Source: JBMOGA01 sp049318625 (GTDB lineage Bacteria > Pseudomonadota > Alphaproteobacteria > Rhizobiales > Hyphomicrobiaceae). From it: DNA of 58,802 nt. The notes beneath the pieces were generated by a model. It saw nothing but the letters and a program-made list of their open reading frames with translations, made no database searches and was not told where the DNA came from. The translations under genes and the position numbers were made by a program. Where the stretch lies: assembly GCA_049318625.1 (NCBI GenBank), contig JBMOGA010000018.1:1-58802 (forward strand), given 5' to 3'. Shown here piece by piece: positions 26,679-35,593 of this stretch. Each line of letters starts with the position of its first letter. Position 1 is the stretch's first letter.

Positions 26679-26755
26679 GGCGGGATAGCTCAGGTGGTTA
26701 GAGCGAAGGTCTCATAATCCTTAGGTCCCCGGTTCGAGTCCGGGTCCCGCTACCA
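26679..26755 (+). tRNA. tRNA-Met (CAT)
   Basis: 77 nt with encoded CCA. Acceptor GGCGGGA/TCCCGCT (G1-U72 wobble), D-stem GCTC/GAGC, T-arm CCCGG-TTCGAGT-CCGGG. The anticodon loop is CTCATAA, anticodon CAT; one T-T mismatch closes the loop stem. Elongator Met is preferred over Ile2(CAT) because of the acceptor sequence, but lysidine-type Ile2 is not fully excluded. Confidence 0.9.
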
Positions 26756-26808
26756 AGCACGACAAAGAGCACGCCCGCAGCCAGAAGGCCGGACTTGGAC
26801 GGCTGCAG

Positions 26809-27309
26809 CTATTTGGTCGCCTCTGTCGCAATGTCGTGCAGCAGCCCGACGAGCTTGTCGTTGATCTTTTTCACGAGCCGCGACGGACTGCCGACCGGCA
26901 GCCGGAACCCGACGTGAACCTTGGCCGGCTCCGATTTCAGCTCGTAGACGAACACCGCCACGGGACAGTTGGCGATCGCAAACGGGCTCGCGCTGACCTC
27001 CTCGTGGGTGATCGCAGCCGGACAAAACTGCAGATACTGCGCCTCCCGATAGGGCGACTTGTTGCCGTCCTTGGTGACGCTGCCGGCTGCCACGGCCGTC
27101 CGCTCGAGCATGTCGTTGAAATGGCCCACATAGTCGATCACGAACCCGCGCTTGACGATGGCATCCTGCAGATCCTCCCGCACCTCTGCGAAGGTGCCAG
27201 CCTTGGTGTAGATTCGAAAGCCGAGATCGTCACTCGCCCGGGCCTCGCCGAGGCCCGTCAGGCCGAGCACGAGACCAAGCGCCAGCGCTTTAAAAAAACG
27301 GATCGTCAT
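26809..27309 (-). CDS. DUF302 family exported protein
   Basis: 166 residues from the ATG preceded by AGGTG. Signal peptide at 1-25 (FFKALALGLVLGLTGLGEARA). The mature part has the DUF302 pattern GTFAEVREDLQDAIVKRGFVIDYVGHFNDML...PYREAQYLQFCPAAITHE...IANCPVAVFVYEL, with the two conserved cysteines. The family is found with periplasmic cytochromes and sulfur/heme proteins, and here a cytochrome c lies 52 bp upstream in the same direction, probably the same operon. Confidence 0.88.
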   Translation of the reverse strand: MTIRFFKALALGLVLGLTGLGEARASDDLGFRIYTKAGTFAEVREDLQDAIVKRGFVIDYVGHFNDMLERTAVAAGSVTKDGNKSPYREAQYLQFCPAAITHEEVSASPFAIANCPVAVFVYELKSEPAKVHVGFRLPVGSPSRLVKKINDKLVGLLHDIATEATK

Positions 27310-27361
27310 CGTTGCACCTGTTGAGATCGGTGGAAGCTGGACTCGACGTGCCGCAGCCGGA

Positions 27362-27709
27362 CTATTTGCCGACCGAAGCCGGGCCACGGGGCCCGAGGCT
27401 TTCGAAATAGGCTGCGAGGGCCTGGATTTCGTCGTCCTTCAATCGCGCGGCAATGGTCTGCATCACGACGTTGTCGCGCTCTTTCGACTTGTAGGAAGCG
27501 ATCACGGCGATGAACGATTCCGCCGGCCAGCCGACGATCGACGGGATGCCATCGCCACGCCCCGACCGTTGGTGGCAGGTCACGCACTCGCCGGCGAGAT
27601 ACTCGCCCAGCGCCACGTCGGGGGCCGCGAACACATCGCCCGCCCACAAGCCTGATCCGATCCCGGCCAGCATCATCACCGCACGACCGAGATGCCTCTG
27701 CCCAGCCAT
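27362..27709 (-). CDS. Exported c-type cytochrome
   Basis: 115 residues, started at the ATG after GGGAG. Signal peptide at 1-29 (AVMMLAGIGSGLWAGDVFAA), heme-binding CVTCH at 42-46, and a candidate axial Met in VVMQTIAARLKDDEIQALAAYFESL, a typical class I cytochrome c C-terminal helix. It resembles the small cytochrome subunit of flavocytochrome c sulfide dehydrogenases. First gene of a pair with the DUF302 gene. The longer frame through it overlaps the opposite-strand GT2 gene and is not used. Confidence 0.88.
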   Translation of the reverse strand: MAGQRHLGRAVMMLAGIGSGLWAGDVFAAPDVALGEYLAGECVTCHQRSGRGDGIPSIVGWPAESFIAVIASYKSKERDNVVMQTIAARLKDDEIQALAAYFESLGPRGPASVGK

Positions 27710-27985
27710 TGCCACTCCCGATCCTGCCTTGCAGTGCCGACCAGCCGCCATTCGGGCGGCACACAATCGGTAACACGGAAACCGCCTCCGCTTCATCACC
27801 CCCGACGCCCGGCGCCGGACCGGCGCAAGCGACATGGCACTTTCAGCGGACCCCGCTGGTGGCGGCATTGATCGCGCGCAAGCGCGCCGTCCACGGCACA
27901 CCCGGCCGCCGAACCCATTCGCCATCGCCCCCGGCAATCTGCTAAGAGGGGCCACCCTGCCAACCTGCAACAGCTGTCGAACGGA

Positions 27986-29002
27986 ATGACCTCGCACCCA
28001 CCCAGCGCCAGTCACGGTCCCGAACTGACGGTCGTCATTCCGGTCCTCAACGAGGAGCGCAATCTCGGACCGCTGGAGAGCCGGCTGGTGCCCATGCTCG
28101 ACGGCCTCGGGGTCACTTGGAACGTGCTCTTCGTCGACGACGGCTCGACCGACGAGACACTGGCCGGCCTCAAACTCATCCACCTGCGCGAGCCGCGGAT
28201 CACCGCAGTCTCGCTCAGTCGCAATTTCGGCAAGGAAGTCGCCATCGCCGCCGGTCTGCGCCATGCCACCGGCCGCGCCGTCATCATCATGGACGCCGAC
28301 CTGCAGCACCCGCCCGAGATGCTCGGCGAGTTCGTCCGGCTGTGGCGTGCAGGCTATCAGGTCGTCTATGGCCAGCGGCGCAGCCGTCAGACCGACAGCT
28401 TCCTCCACCGCACCTTCGCCAAGGTCTTCTACCGCCTGTTCAATGCCCTCGTGCAGACCGACATCCCCGAGGGCGCAGGCGATTTCCGCCTGCTCGACCG
28501 TGCCGCCGTCGACGCCATGAACCAGCTCGGTGAGGTCTCCCGCTTCAACAAGGGCCTCTACTCTTGGATCGGCTTCAAGGCGATCGGCGTGCCCTACGAC
28601 GTCGCCGAGCGGATGCACGGCACCAGCAAGTGGAACTTCCGCAAGCTCACGCGCTTCGCGCTCGACGGGCTCACCTCGTTTTCGACCCTGCCCCTGCGCG
28701 TGTGGTCGCTGCTCGGGCTCGCCATCTCGCTCGCCGCCTTCGCCACCGCCGTCTACTTCATCGCGCAAACGCTGCTGTTCGGCGTCGACGTGAAGGGCTT
28801 TCCGACGCTGATCGTGTCGGTGATGTTCTTCGCCGGCGTGCAACTCATCACCCTCGGCGTCATCGGCGAGTACCTCGGCCGCGTCTACGAGGAGGTGAAG
28901 GGGCGGCCGCTGTTCATCGTCGGCGACCGTGTCGGCCTCGACGGCGAGGCGCCCGCTGCCGCCTCAAGGCCCGCACAGCCCGATGCCGGGAACGCGCCTT
29001 GA
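27986..29002 (+). CDS. GT2 glycosyltransferase, DPM1/ArnC/GtrB type
   Basis: 338 residues. The GT-A domain ELTVVIPVLNEERNLGPL, VLFVDDGSTDET and MDADLQHPPEML (DxD) at 1-230, then two membrane helices (about 235-260 and 270-295), is the layout of enzymes loading a sugar on undecaprenyl phosphate. ALVQTDIPEGAGDFRLLDR is the conserved acceptor motif. Its TGA overlaps the ATG of the YdjC gene by one base, and GtrA and HAD genes follow in the same overlapping way. Confidence 0.92.
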   Translation: MTSHPPSASHGPELTVVIPVLNEERNLGPLESRLVPMLDGLGVTWNVLFVDDGSTDETLAGLKLIHLREPRITAVSLSRNFGKEVAIAAGLRHATGRAVIIMDADLQHPPEMLGEFVRLWRAGYQVVYGQRRSRQTDSFLHRTFAKVFYRLFNALVQTDIPEGAGDFRLLDRAAVDAMNQLGEVSRFNKGLYSWIGFKAIGVPYDVAERMHGTSKWNFRKLTRFALDGLTSFSTLPLRVWSLLGLAISLAAFATAVYFIAQTLLFGVDVKGFPTLIVSVMFFAGVQLITLGVIGEYLGRVYEEVKGRPLFIVGDRVGLDGEAPAAASRPAQPDAGNAP

Positions 29003-29871
29003 TGCCGGGCCCCGTCCTGCTGTGCGCTGACGACTATGCGCTGACGGAGGGCGTCAGCCAGGCCATCGAGGATCTGGCGGCCGCCCGCAGGCTTTCGGCC
29101 ACCAGCGCGCTGGTGACGACCCGCCATTGGCCGGTCCACGGACGACGCGTCGGCGACCTGTCGAACCGGATCGCCGTCGGCCTCCACCTCAATCTGACTC
29201 TCGGCGCCCCGCTCGGCCCCATGCCGGGCCTGGCGCCGTCCGGACACCTGCCGCGCATCGGCACCCTCGTACAACGTGCCCTGCTCGGCCAGGTCGATGC
29301 CGGCGAAGTGCGCGAGGAAACCGCACGCCAGATCGATCGGTTTCGGCAGATTGCCGGCCGCGATCCTGATTTTCTGGACGGCCATCAGCATGCGCATGCC
29401 CTGCCGGGCATCCGAACGGGCGTACTTGATGCGATCGCCGAGGCGTTTCCGGCAGCCGGACTTCTGGTGCGCGACCCGGCCGATTCGATGGCCCGTATCA
29501 CGGCACGGCGAGCGGCGGTCGCCAAGTCGCTGCTGCTCGCCGGATTGGCCATCGGCTTCCGCGCCCAGGCCCGAGCCCGCGGCTGCGTGACCAACGACGG
29601 CTTCTCGGGTGTCTCTGCGTTCGACCGGCGCTCGCCTTACGACAGTGAGTTGCAGAGGTTCTTCTCCCACCCGGGTCCGCGCCACCTCGTGATGTGTCAT
29701 CCGGGCTATCCCGATACCGAACTGGCCGCGGTCGATCCGGTGGTCGAACGCCGCCAGGACGAGAGCGATGTCATTCGATCCTTCCCGGACCTGGAAAATC
29801 GGTTGTGGCGACCGTCGCGCTGCGGTGGCCCCGAGTGGGACCAAGAGCCCTTCGGAGCGGTCGCAGCATGA
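29002..29871 (+). CDS. YdjC/ChbG-HpnK family carbohydrate deacetylase
   Basis: 289 residues. LLCADDYALTEGVSQAIEDLAAARRLSATSALVTT is the family N-terminus with the metal-binding DD. VGLHLNLTLGAPL and DGHQHAHALPGIR supply the histidines, and MCHPGYPD the last motif. These enzymes remove N-acetyl groups from sugars. Between a lipid-linked GT2 and a GtrA flippase, the likely substrate is an undecaprenyl-phosphate N-acetyl-hexosamine, as for NaxD of Francisella (inference). Confidence 0.88.
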   Translation: MPGPVLLCADDYALTEGVSQAIEDLAAARRLSATSALVTTRHWPVHGRRVGDLSNRIAVGLHLNLTLGAPLGPMPGLAPSGHLPRIGTLVQRALLGQVDAGEVREETARQIDRFRQIAGRDPDFLDGHQHAHALPGIRTGVLDAIAEAFPAAGLLVRDPADSMARITARRAAVAKSLLLAGLAIGFRAQARARGCVTNDGFSGVSAFDRRSPYDSELQRFFSHPGPRHLVMCHPGYPDTELAAVDPVVERRQDESDVIRSFPDLENRLWRPSRCGGPEWDQEPFGAVAA

Positions 29872-30311
29872 TTGGTCAGATCATTCGACGACTGCTGCAT
29901 CCGACCGCCCACGACATCCGCCACTACGGCGGGTTCGTGCTGGCCGGCACGCTCGCCTTTGCCGTCGATGTCTCGGTCCTGCACGTGTTGGACGAGATCA
30001 TGGGCATCTCGCCCTTACTGGCGCGTCCGTTCAGCATCATGACGGCGATGGCGGTCTCCTGGTACATCAACCGGACCATCACGTTCGCGATGGAAAGCCG
30101 TCCGTCGATCTCCGAGTTCCTGCAATTCGCCGCCGTCGTCTGGTTCGCCCAGGCAGTCAACTATCTCATTTTCGCGGCGATCATGTTGGCGAGGCCCGAC
30201 ACCCCGAATCCCCTCGCCGTTGCGCTCGCCTCGCTCGTTTCCATGTGCGTTTCGTACATGGGATACCGGTTCGGCGTATTCCGGACTTCGGGCAAGGGAG
30301 CCAAGGAGTGA
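29868..30311 (+). CDS. GtrA-like membrane protein
   Basis: 147 residues from the ATG that overlaps the YdjC stop by 4 bp. Four hydrophobic helices with the family marks IRHYGGFVLAGTLAFAVDVSVLHVL, WYINRTITF and YMGYRFGVFR. GtrA-type proteins are thought to move undecaprenyl-linked sugars across the inner membrane. This fits a relay with the GT2 and deacetylase genes upstream. Confidence 0.88.
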   Translation: MIGQIIRRLLHPTAHDIRHYGGFVLAGTLAFAVDVSVLHVLDEIMGISPLLARPFSIMTAMAVSWYINRTITFAMESRPSISEFLQFAAVVWFAQAVNYLIFAAIMLARPDTPNPLAVALASLVSMCVSYMGYRFGVFRTSGKGAKE

Positions 30312-31177
30312 CCAGCTTGACGGTTCCGGTGCTCGACGGCGCAGGCGCGCTTCTGGCTCGCTACGAAGCCATTTTCTGCGACGTCTGGGGCGTCGTGCAC
30401 AATGGCGTGCAGGCCTATCCGGCGGCCGGCGAGGCTTTGGCGCGCTTCCGCTCCGGCGGCGGCACCGTCGTGCTGCTGTCGAACGCTCCGACACCGAGCG
30501 GCACCGTCGCGGCCCTGCTCGATCAGAAGGGCGTCCGCCGCGACGCCTGGGACGCTCTGGTGACCTCGGGCGATATCACCCGCGCCCACGTGCGCGCCCA
30601 GGGCTACCAGCGCATCCATCACATCGGTGTCGCACGCGACCTGCCGCTGTTCGAAGGGCTGGCGACCAGTCACGCCCCACTCGCCGACGCCGATGCCATC
30701 GTCTGCACGGGTCTCGTCGACGACCTCGCAGAGACCGGCGAGACCTACCGGCCCATGATGGAGCAGGCGCTGGCGCGCGCGCTGCCGCTGATTTGCGCCA
30801 ATCCGGACCTCGTGGTCGAGGTCGGCGGCGTGCTCTATCCCTGCGCCGGTGCCATCGCGGCCGTTTACGAGCAGATCGGCGGCCCGGTATTCTGGGCCGG
30901 AAAGCCCCACACCGCCGCCTATGAGATGGCGCTGGCGACGGCCGAGCGGCTGATGGGCCGCCAGCTGGCGCGGCGCAGCATCCTGGGAATCGGTGACGCC
31001 ATCCGCACCGATGTTGCCGGAGCGGAAGGCTTCGGCATCGACGCCCTGTTCATCGCCGGCGGCATCCACCGCGAAGAAATCATGTGCGGCGATTCGATCA
31101 TCAGCGACCGGCTCCAGCGGCTGGTGCTGCCGCCGGCACCGCGCCCGCTGGCAGCCATGGCCGAACTCGTCTGGTAA
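30308..31177 (+). CDS. HAD-superfamily IIA phosphatase (CDVWGV type)
   Basis: 289 residues starting with GTG in a GTGA overlap with gtrA, with AAGGA just upstream. Motif I is IFCDVWGVVHNG, then LLSNAPTPS, WAGKPHTAAYEMAL and GIGDAIRTDVAGAEGFGIDALFIAGGIH. This is the TIGR01459-like class found in alphaproteobacteria. The substrate is unknown; co-translation with the sugar genes suggests a sugar or nucleotide phosphate. Confidence 0.88.
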   Translation: MTSLTVPVLDGAGALLARYEAIFCDVWGVVHNGVQAYPAAGEALARFRSGGGTVVLLSNAPTPSGTVAALLDQKGVRRDAWDALVTSGDITRAHVRAQGYQRIHHIGVARDLPLFEGLATSHAPLADADAIVCTGLVDDLAETGETYRPMMEQALARALPLICANPDLVVEVGGVLYPCAGAIAAVYEQIGGPVFWAGKPHTAAYEMALATAERLMGRQLARRSILGIGDAIRTDVAGAEGFGIDALFIAGGIHREEIMCGDSIISDRLQRLVLPPAPRPLAAMAELVW

Positions 31178-31192
31178 TCCGCGAACGGGCGA

Positions 31193-32236
31193 TCAGGGCT
31201 TCGTGACAGCCGTCGGCGGGGCCTCGGCCCGGGGCCGCTTCGGCGTCGGCCCGTCCGAGAAGCTGTTCAAGACCATGTCCGGCGACGACGTATTGTGCTG
31301 CGATGGCGACAGCCGCCCGGCCCACACGTCGGTCGCGACGGCGCTGTCGAACGACAGGATCGGCGCCTCGCGCCAACCCTTGGCCCCCTTCTCCCGGACG
31401 GCCACGCGGGCGACGTCGTTGTTGAACTCCGTCACGTACATCGAGCGCAGCATGGCGAACGGCCGCCCGGCGATCGGCTTGTCGAACGCGACGTCGATCG
31501 CATGGCGATTGCTGTCGACCGAGACGAGCCGCAACGTGGCCGACCCGCCGCGCGCGAACGCCAGCGTGAACGTCCGCGTCTTCGGATCGAACGCGATCTC
31601 CTTGATGTCGACGATCGGCCGCCCGGCATCCTCGATGGGCCCGACCAGGAAGGACGAACCGAAGGCGGTCGGCGCGAGGCCTTTCGGCGCCAGCGGCTTG
31701 ATGCGCCAGTAGCCGTCCTGCGGGTAGAGCACGAGGGCCTCTTCCCCACCCATCGGCCGGATCATCCAAAGCTGAACGAGGTGCAGCCCCTTCTCGACCC
31801 GGTCGCCGATCCGTATCGTCGCGTTGGCCGGGCGCCAGAACGTCGGCAGTGTCCAGCCGACCAGCCAGAAATCCGGCTCCTCGTAGATGGTCTTGCGTAC
31901 CGGCGCCTTGACCTCGGTCGTGAACACCGGGTCGGCCGCCATGTCGCACGCCGTCCAGTCGGGCTCGAAGCTGTCGCGCTGGATCATGCCGCCGTACACC
32001 GGATGCCCGGCCTCGATACGGAAGCTGCGCACCTCGGCCGACGACAGCGCCAGCGCCACGTTGTCCTTCTCGGCACAGAGCACCGGCTCGGACTGGTTCT
32101 TCACCTCGACGGCGAGACCGTCCAGCGAGGCGGCCCGCGCCTGCGAGGTGCCGATGAAAGCGGCCATGCCTGCGGCCGCCAGCACGGCCAGCAGGCCATG
32201 CCAGCTGACCAGCTCACTGAAGAACGGCATAGACAT
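31193..32236 (-). CDS. Exported protein of unknown function
   Basis: 347 residues. A signal peptide lies at about 10-36 (SWHGLLAVLAAAGMAAFIGTSQARAA). The mature protein is beta-rich with a single cysteine pair (VLCAEKDN, WTACDMA) and ends in a Pro-rich tail. Its start overlaps the FkbM gene end by 23 bp, so both are probably one transcript. I know similar proteins only as hypotheticals of rhizobia. Confidence 0.75.
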   Translation of the reverse strand: MSMPFFSELVSWHGLLAVLAAAGMAAFIGTSQARAASLDGLAVEVKNQSEPVLCAEKDNVALALSSAEVRSFRIEAGHPVYGGMIQRDSFEPDWTACDMAADPVFTTEVKAPVRKTIYEEPDFWLVGWTLPTFWRPANATIRIGDRVEKGLHLVQLWMIRPMGGEEALVLYPQDGYWRIKPLAPKGLAPTAFGSSFLVGPIEDAGRPIVDIKEIAFDPKTRTFTLAFARGGSATLRLVSVDSNRHAIDVAFDKPIAGRPFAMLRSMYVTEFNNDVARVAVREKGAKGWREAPILSFDSAVATDVWAGRLSPSQHNTSSPDMVLNSFSDGPTPKRPRAEAPPTAVTKP

Positions 32237-32984
32237 CTCCCGAATTTGCTGTATGCGGCAGATCTTCGATGAAGCGTTGCATGGCGTCCGCCGTCACCCA
32301 GCGGCCGAGCTCGAGCTTCTGGCTCTCCCCCAATGCCACGTCGAAGCCATAGCCGCCGAGGGCGGCCAGCCGCGCGAGGCAGCGCGCCGCCACGTCGCGC
32401 TGGATGGTCGTGAATTCGAACGACAGTGCCGGCAGCGCTTTGCCGAGCCCGGCCAGCACGTCCGCCTCGAACCCCTCGACGTCGATCTTCACGAAGTCCG
32501 GCGCGCCGTACTCGGCGATCAGCAGATCGAGCGTCGTCACCGGCACTTCGATGGCGCGGTCCCAGACCTGCCCTTCCCACCCGCCCGCGCCGTCGGCGGC
32601 CTTTACGAAGTCGGTCGATGCCGTCGTCACCGTCGGATTGGAGGAGTTGATGTGCAGCATCAGCCGCCCGGGTGAGGGGCCACAGGCCGCCTCGACGAGG
32701 CGAACCCCGTCGTCCCGGCCGCAGATCGCCCGGATCACCTTGGCGCAGTCGGGCTGCGGCTCGAGCGCGACCACCCGCGCCCCGAGCCGCCGGAACCCGC
32801 CGATGCGGTCGCCGACGTGGCTGCCGATGTCGAAGGCGAGGCCGCCCGGCTTCACGAACTGCGCATAGAGCCGGTCCATGGCGGCGTCGCGCGCCGCGTC
32901 GCCGTAGTAAACGTCCAGCGAACGGCGCAGGTTGGCCAGTGCCGGGTCGGCGCGGAGCGTGGCGAGAGTCTGAGGCAAGGTCAT
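32214..32984 (-). CDS. FkbM family methyltransferase
   Basis: 256 residues. SAM motif I FDIGSHVGDRIGGFRRLGARVVALEPQPD at 50-78 and the FkbM mark DFVKIDVEGFEADVLAGLG at about 165-183. FkbM enzymes usually methylate sugar hydroxyls in polysaccharides or natural products. Substrate unknown. Confidence 0.9.
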   Translation of the reverse strand: MTLPQTLATLRADPALANLRRSLDVYYGDAARDAAMDRLYAQFVKPGGLAFDIGSHVGDRIGGFRRLGARVVALEPQPDCAKVIRAICGRDDGVRLVEAACGPSPGRLMLHINSSNPTVTTASTDFVKAADGAGGWEGQVWDRAIEVPVTTLDLLIAEYGAPDFVKIDVEGFEADVLAGLGKALPALSFEFTTIQRDVAARCLARLAALGGYGFDVALGESQKLELGRWVTADAMQRFIEDLPHTANSGDVYAVLQ

Positions 32985-33070
32985 GTTGGGTGCCTATCGT
33001 GGCAGACTGTGGCGCAAGTCGAGACCGACCTGCATGAAGCGTCAGCATGATCACCGTGGCTCAGGCGAAC

Positions 33071-33370
33071 TCAGGCTGCCCTACCTTTGATGCCGGAGTA
33101 GTCGTTGGTTTCCTGGGCTACGACGATGTCGTAGGTCGATTGGATATTCATCCAGAACTCCACGCTCGTTCCCCAGTAGCGCGACAAACGGATCGCCGTG
33201 TCCGCCGTGATGCTGCGACGGCAGGCCACGAGTTCGCTGATCCGGTTGGCCGGCACACCGATCGACTTGGCAAGCGCCGTGGCGCTGATACCGGCGGGCT
33301 CCAGAAACTCCAGGCGCAGAACCTCGCCGGGATGGACTTTGAGCTTCGTTCTGACACGCGGCTTCAGCAT
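33071..33370 (-). CDS. higA: Antitoxin HigA
   Basis: 99 residues starting MLKPRVRTKLKVHPGEVLRLEFLEPAGIS. The helix-turn-helix ISATALAKSIGVPANRISELVACRRSITADTAIRLSRYWGTSVEFWMNIQ is the typical HigA/VapI type. It follows the toxin gene by 7 bp. Antitoxins of this family bind the toxin and repress their own promoter. Confidence 0.92.
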   Translation of the reverse strand: MLKPRVRTKLKVHPGEVLRLEFLEPAGISATALAKSIGVPANRISELVACRRSITADTAIRLSRYWGTSVEFWMNIQSTYDIVVAQETNDYSGIKGRAA

Positions 33371-33377
33371 GGCACTC

Positions 33378-33659
33378 TCAATGATAGTCGACGATCTCGA
33401 CACGCTCCGGACCGGTGTCGCCCCACACGAAGCAGACCCGCCATTGCTTTTTGATCCTCATGCTCCACTGACCGTCGCGGTCATCACCCAGCGCTTCCAG
33501 ACCATTCCCGGGAGGAAATCGAAGATCGGACAGCACGACGGCCGAGTCGATTGCCATCAGCTTCGACGCGGCCGACCTCTCGAACGCCCGCCACTGCGCC
33601 GGGCAGCGCCCCGTCGCGAAAAACCGTTCGGTCCGCCGATCCGCGAAGCTCTGGATCAT
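33378..33659 (-). CDS. higB: Toxin HigB (RelE/ParE superfamily)
   Basis: 93 residues: MIQSFADRRTERFFATGRCP, then LRFPPGNGLEALGDDRDGQWSMRIKKQWRVCFVWGDTGPERVEIVDYH. The end matches HigB proteins that cleave mRNA on the ribosome (WSIRVNxQWRxxF...V.I.DYH). Toxin before antitoxin is the usual hig order. Confidence 0.92.
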   Translation of the reverse strand: MIQSFADRRTERFFATGRCPAQWRAFERSAASKLMAIDSAVVLSDLRFPPGNGLEALGDDRDGQWSMRIKKQWRVCFVWGDTGPERVEIVDYH

Positions 33660-33701
33660 AGATCAATATGCCATACGTACGGCGTATCGAGAAGCCTCCC
33701 G

Positions 33702-35513
33702 TCACGTTTCCCTGATCAATACCGCTTTCACCTCGGCCGGCGTGTCGAAATCCTCCGGGATGCCGCACAGGCCGACGCGCTTGAACCAGCGCCCCAGCGC
33801 CGGACTGGCGGTGATGACACCGAACGGCACCGACAGGATGTACCCCGCCGTCAGCGGCAGGCTCCACCAAAGCACGCTCGGCGCGATCAGATAGAGCGCG
33901 CCGCACACGACCGCGCCGAACGCCACCTGCGGCCACAGCGCCGAGAACGCCGTCGACCACGAGATGCCATAGGCGTCGCGCGACTGCCCGCTCCAGGTCA
34001 CGGACTTCCCGAACAGCAGACCGATCATGAAGATCGAGGTGCGGATGGTCGAGACGGCGCCCTGCAGGAACGAGAACACGACCTCGATCGCCGCGCTCAA
34101 TGCGAACCGCACCGGCCCGCCGTAACGGTCGACGCCGCCCTTGGTCAGGACCGCGTCGAGCAGCCCCGAAATCTTCGGCGAAAGGTACATCAGGAAGAAC
34201 ACGACGTAGAGACCGGCCGCGAGACCGGCCGGATAGTCCGCAATGCCGCGGGCATCCCAGGCGACCACCGGCGATAGGCCGATCATCAGCGTCCACGCCG
34301 GGATGCCGAGGAACATCAGGATCGCCCACACCAACTGGAAGCGGCTCATCGGGTAGAGCCCGGGCAGATCCAGCAGCTTCACGTACTGCATGTTGCCCTG
34401 GCACCAGCGCACGTCGCGCTTGATGAAATCGAGCATGGTAGGCGGGTTTTCTTCCCAGCTGCCGCGCTCCTCGGGCAGCACGCGCACCTCGAACCCGGCG
34501 CGCCGCATCAGCGTCGCCTCGACCTGGTCGTGGCTGAGCACGTGCCCGCCGAGCGGCGGATTGCCGGGCAGCATCGGCAGGTGGCACTCCTCCGCGAACG
34601 GCTTGATCCGAACGACCGCGTTGTGCCCCCAGAACGGGCCGCACTCGCCGACCCACCAGGCCTGGCCCATCGTATAGGAGCGCATGCCGTGACGCATACC
34701 GAACTGGAAGATGCGGGCGAACGCGCTGTCCGACGGCATGCCGACGACCAGGCTCTGCAGGATGCCGAGCCGCGGATGCGCCTGCATCATGCGCACCAGC
34801 CGCACGATGGCGTCACCCGACATCAGACTATCGGCGTCGAGCGGCAGCATCAGCTCGTAATTGCCGCCCCAGCGCTCGCAGAAGTCGCGGACGTTGCCGG
34901 CCTTGAACCCGGTGTTGACGTCGCGCCGCCGGTATACGATCCGAGCGGCATCTTCGGGTGCCAGCTCGCTCTTCCACTGCGCCGCGGCCGCTTCCTCCTC
35001 GGCCGCGACCTCGGGCCGGTTGGTATCGCTCAGAATGAAATAGCTGAACCGCGCACCGAACCCGGTGGCATCGACGCTGGCCTTCACCGTCCGCAACCGC
35101 AGGAACGCCCGCTTGGGATCCTCGTTGCGCAGCGTCATCAGGATCGCGGTATCGATCGTGATCGGCGCTTCGGCATCCGCGGCGGCCGCGAATGGCGCCA
35201 CCTCGCGCATCGGGTCTTTCACGAAGTGAAGCAGCCACAGCCCGATGACCGCATTCCAGAAGCCGAGCACCGTCCACGGACTGCCGATCGCGAAGGCGAC
35301 GATCAGCACCATGTCGACGATCGTCCAGCCGCCGGCGCCGAGCACCACGCCGGCGAGATACAGCATGACGACGTAGGTCACGATGTTGAGCGCCGCGACG
35401 ATGGCGCGCCGCCGGTTCAGCACCTCCATGGACTGTGTCCCGGTGGGCGTAGTATGCAAGCCGGCCGCAGGGGCGCGGCCGAGCGACGTCGTGGCGGTCT
35501 GTGGCTCGCGCAT
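33702..35513 (-). CDS. mdoH: Glucans biosynthesis glucosyltransferase MdoH
   Basis: 603 residues. Two N-terminal helices (about 35-75), a GT2 domain with LPLDADSLMSGDAIVRLV (DxD), HDQVEATLMRRAGF and RWCQGNMQYVKLL (Q/RxxRW-like), then several C-terminal helices. This is the inner-membrane synthase for osmoregulated periplasmic beta-glucans. No mdoG is adjacent. Start at MREPQ; earlier codons of the frame overlap the divergent dehydrogenase promoter region. Confidence 0.9.
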   Translation of the reverse strand: MREPQTATTSLGRAPAAGLHTTPTGTQSMEVLNRRRAIVAALNIVTYVVMLYLAGVVLGAGGWTIVDMVLIVAFAIGSPWTVLGFWNAVIGLWLLHFVKDPMREVAPFAAAADAEAPITIDTAILMTLRNEDPKRAFLRLRTVKASVDATGFGARFSYFILSDTNRPEVAAEEEAAAAQWKSELAPEDAARIVYRRRDVNTGFKAGNVRDFCERWGGNYELMLPLDADSLMSGDAIVRLVRMMQAHPRLGILQSLVVGMPSDSAFARIFQFGMRHGMRSYTMGQAWWVGECGPFWGHNAVVRIKPFAEECHLPMLPGNPPLGGHVLSHDQVEATLMRRAGFEVRVLPEERGSWEENPPTMLDFIKRDVRWCQGNMQYVKLLDLPGLYPMSRFQLVWAILMFLGIPAWTLMIGLSPVVAWDARGIADYPAGLAAGLYVVFFLMYLSPKISGLLDAVLTKGGVDRYGGPVRFALSAAIEVVFSFLQGAVSTIRTSIFMIGLLFGKSVTWSGQSRDAYGISWSTAFSALWPQVAFGAVVCGALYLIAPSVLWWSLPLTAGYILSVPFGVITASPALGRWFKRVGLCGIPEDFDTPAEVKAVLIRET

Positions 35514-35593
35514 GGCGAACGTGTCCTTGTCAGGAAAGATGGGGAAGCGGCGCGCGACGGGCGTCGGCCGGAAACCGGGCCAGGGACGAGCAC

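Noticed and set aside
27362..28843. 493-codon frame on the minus strand including the cytochrome c
   Set aside because: Only the final 115 codons have a signal peptide and CxxCH; the rest is opposite the GT2 gene.
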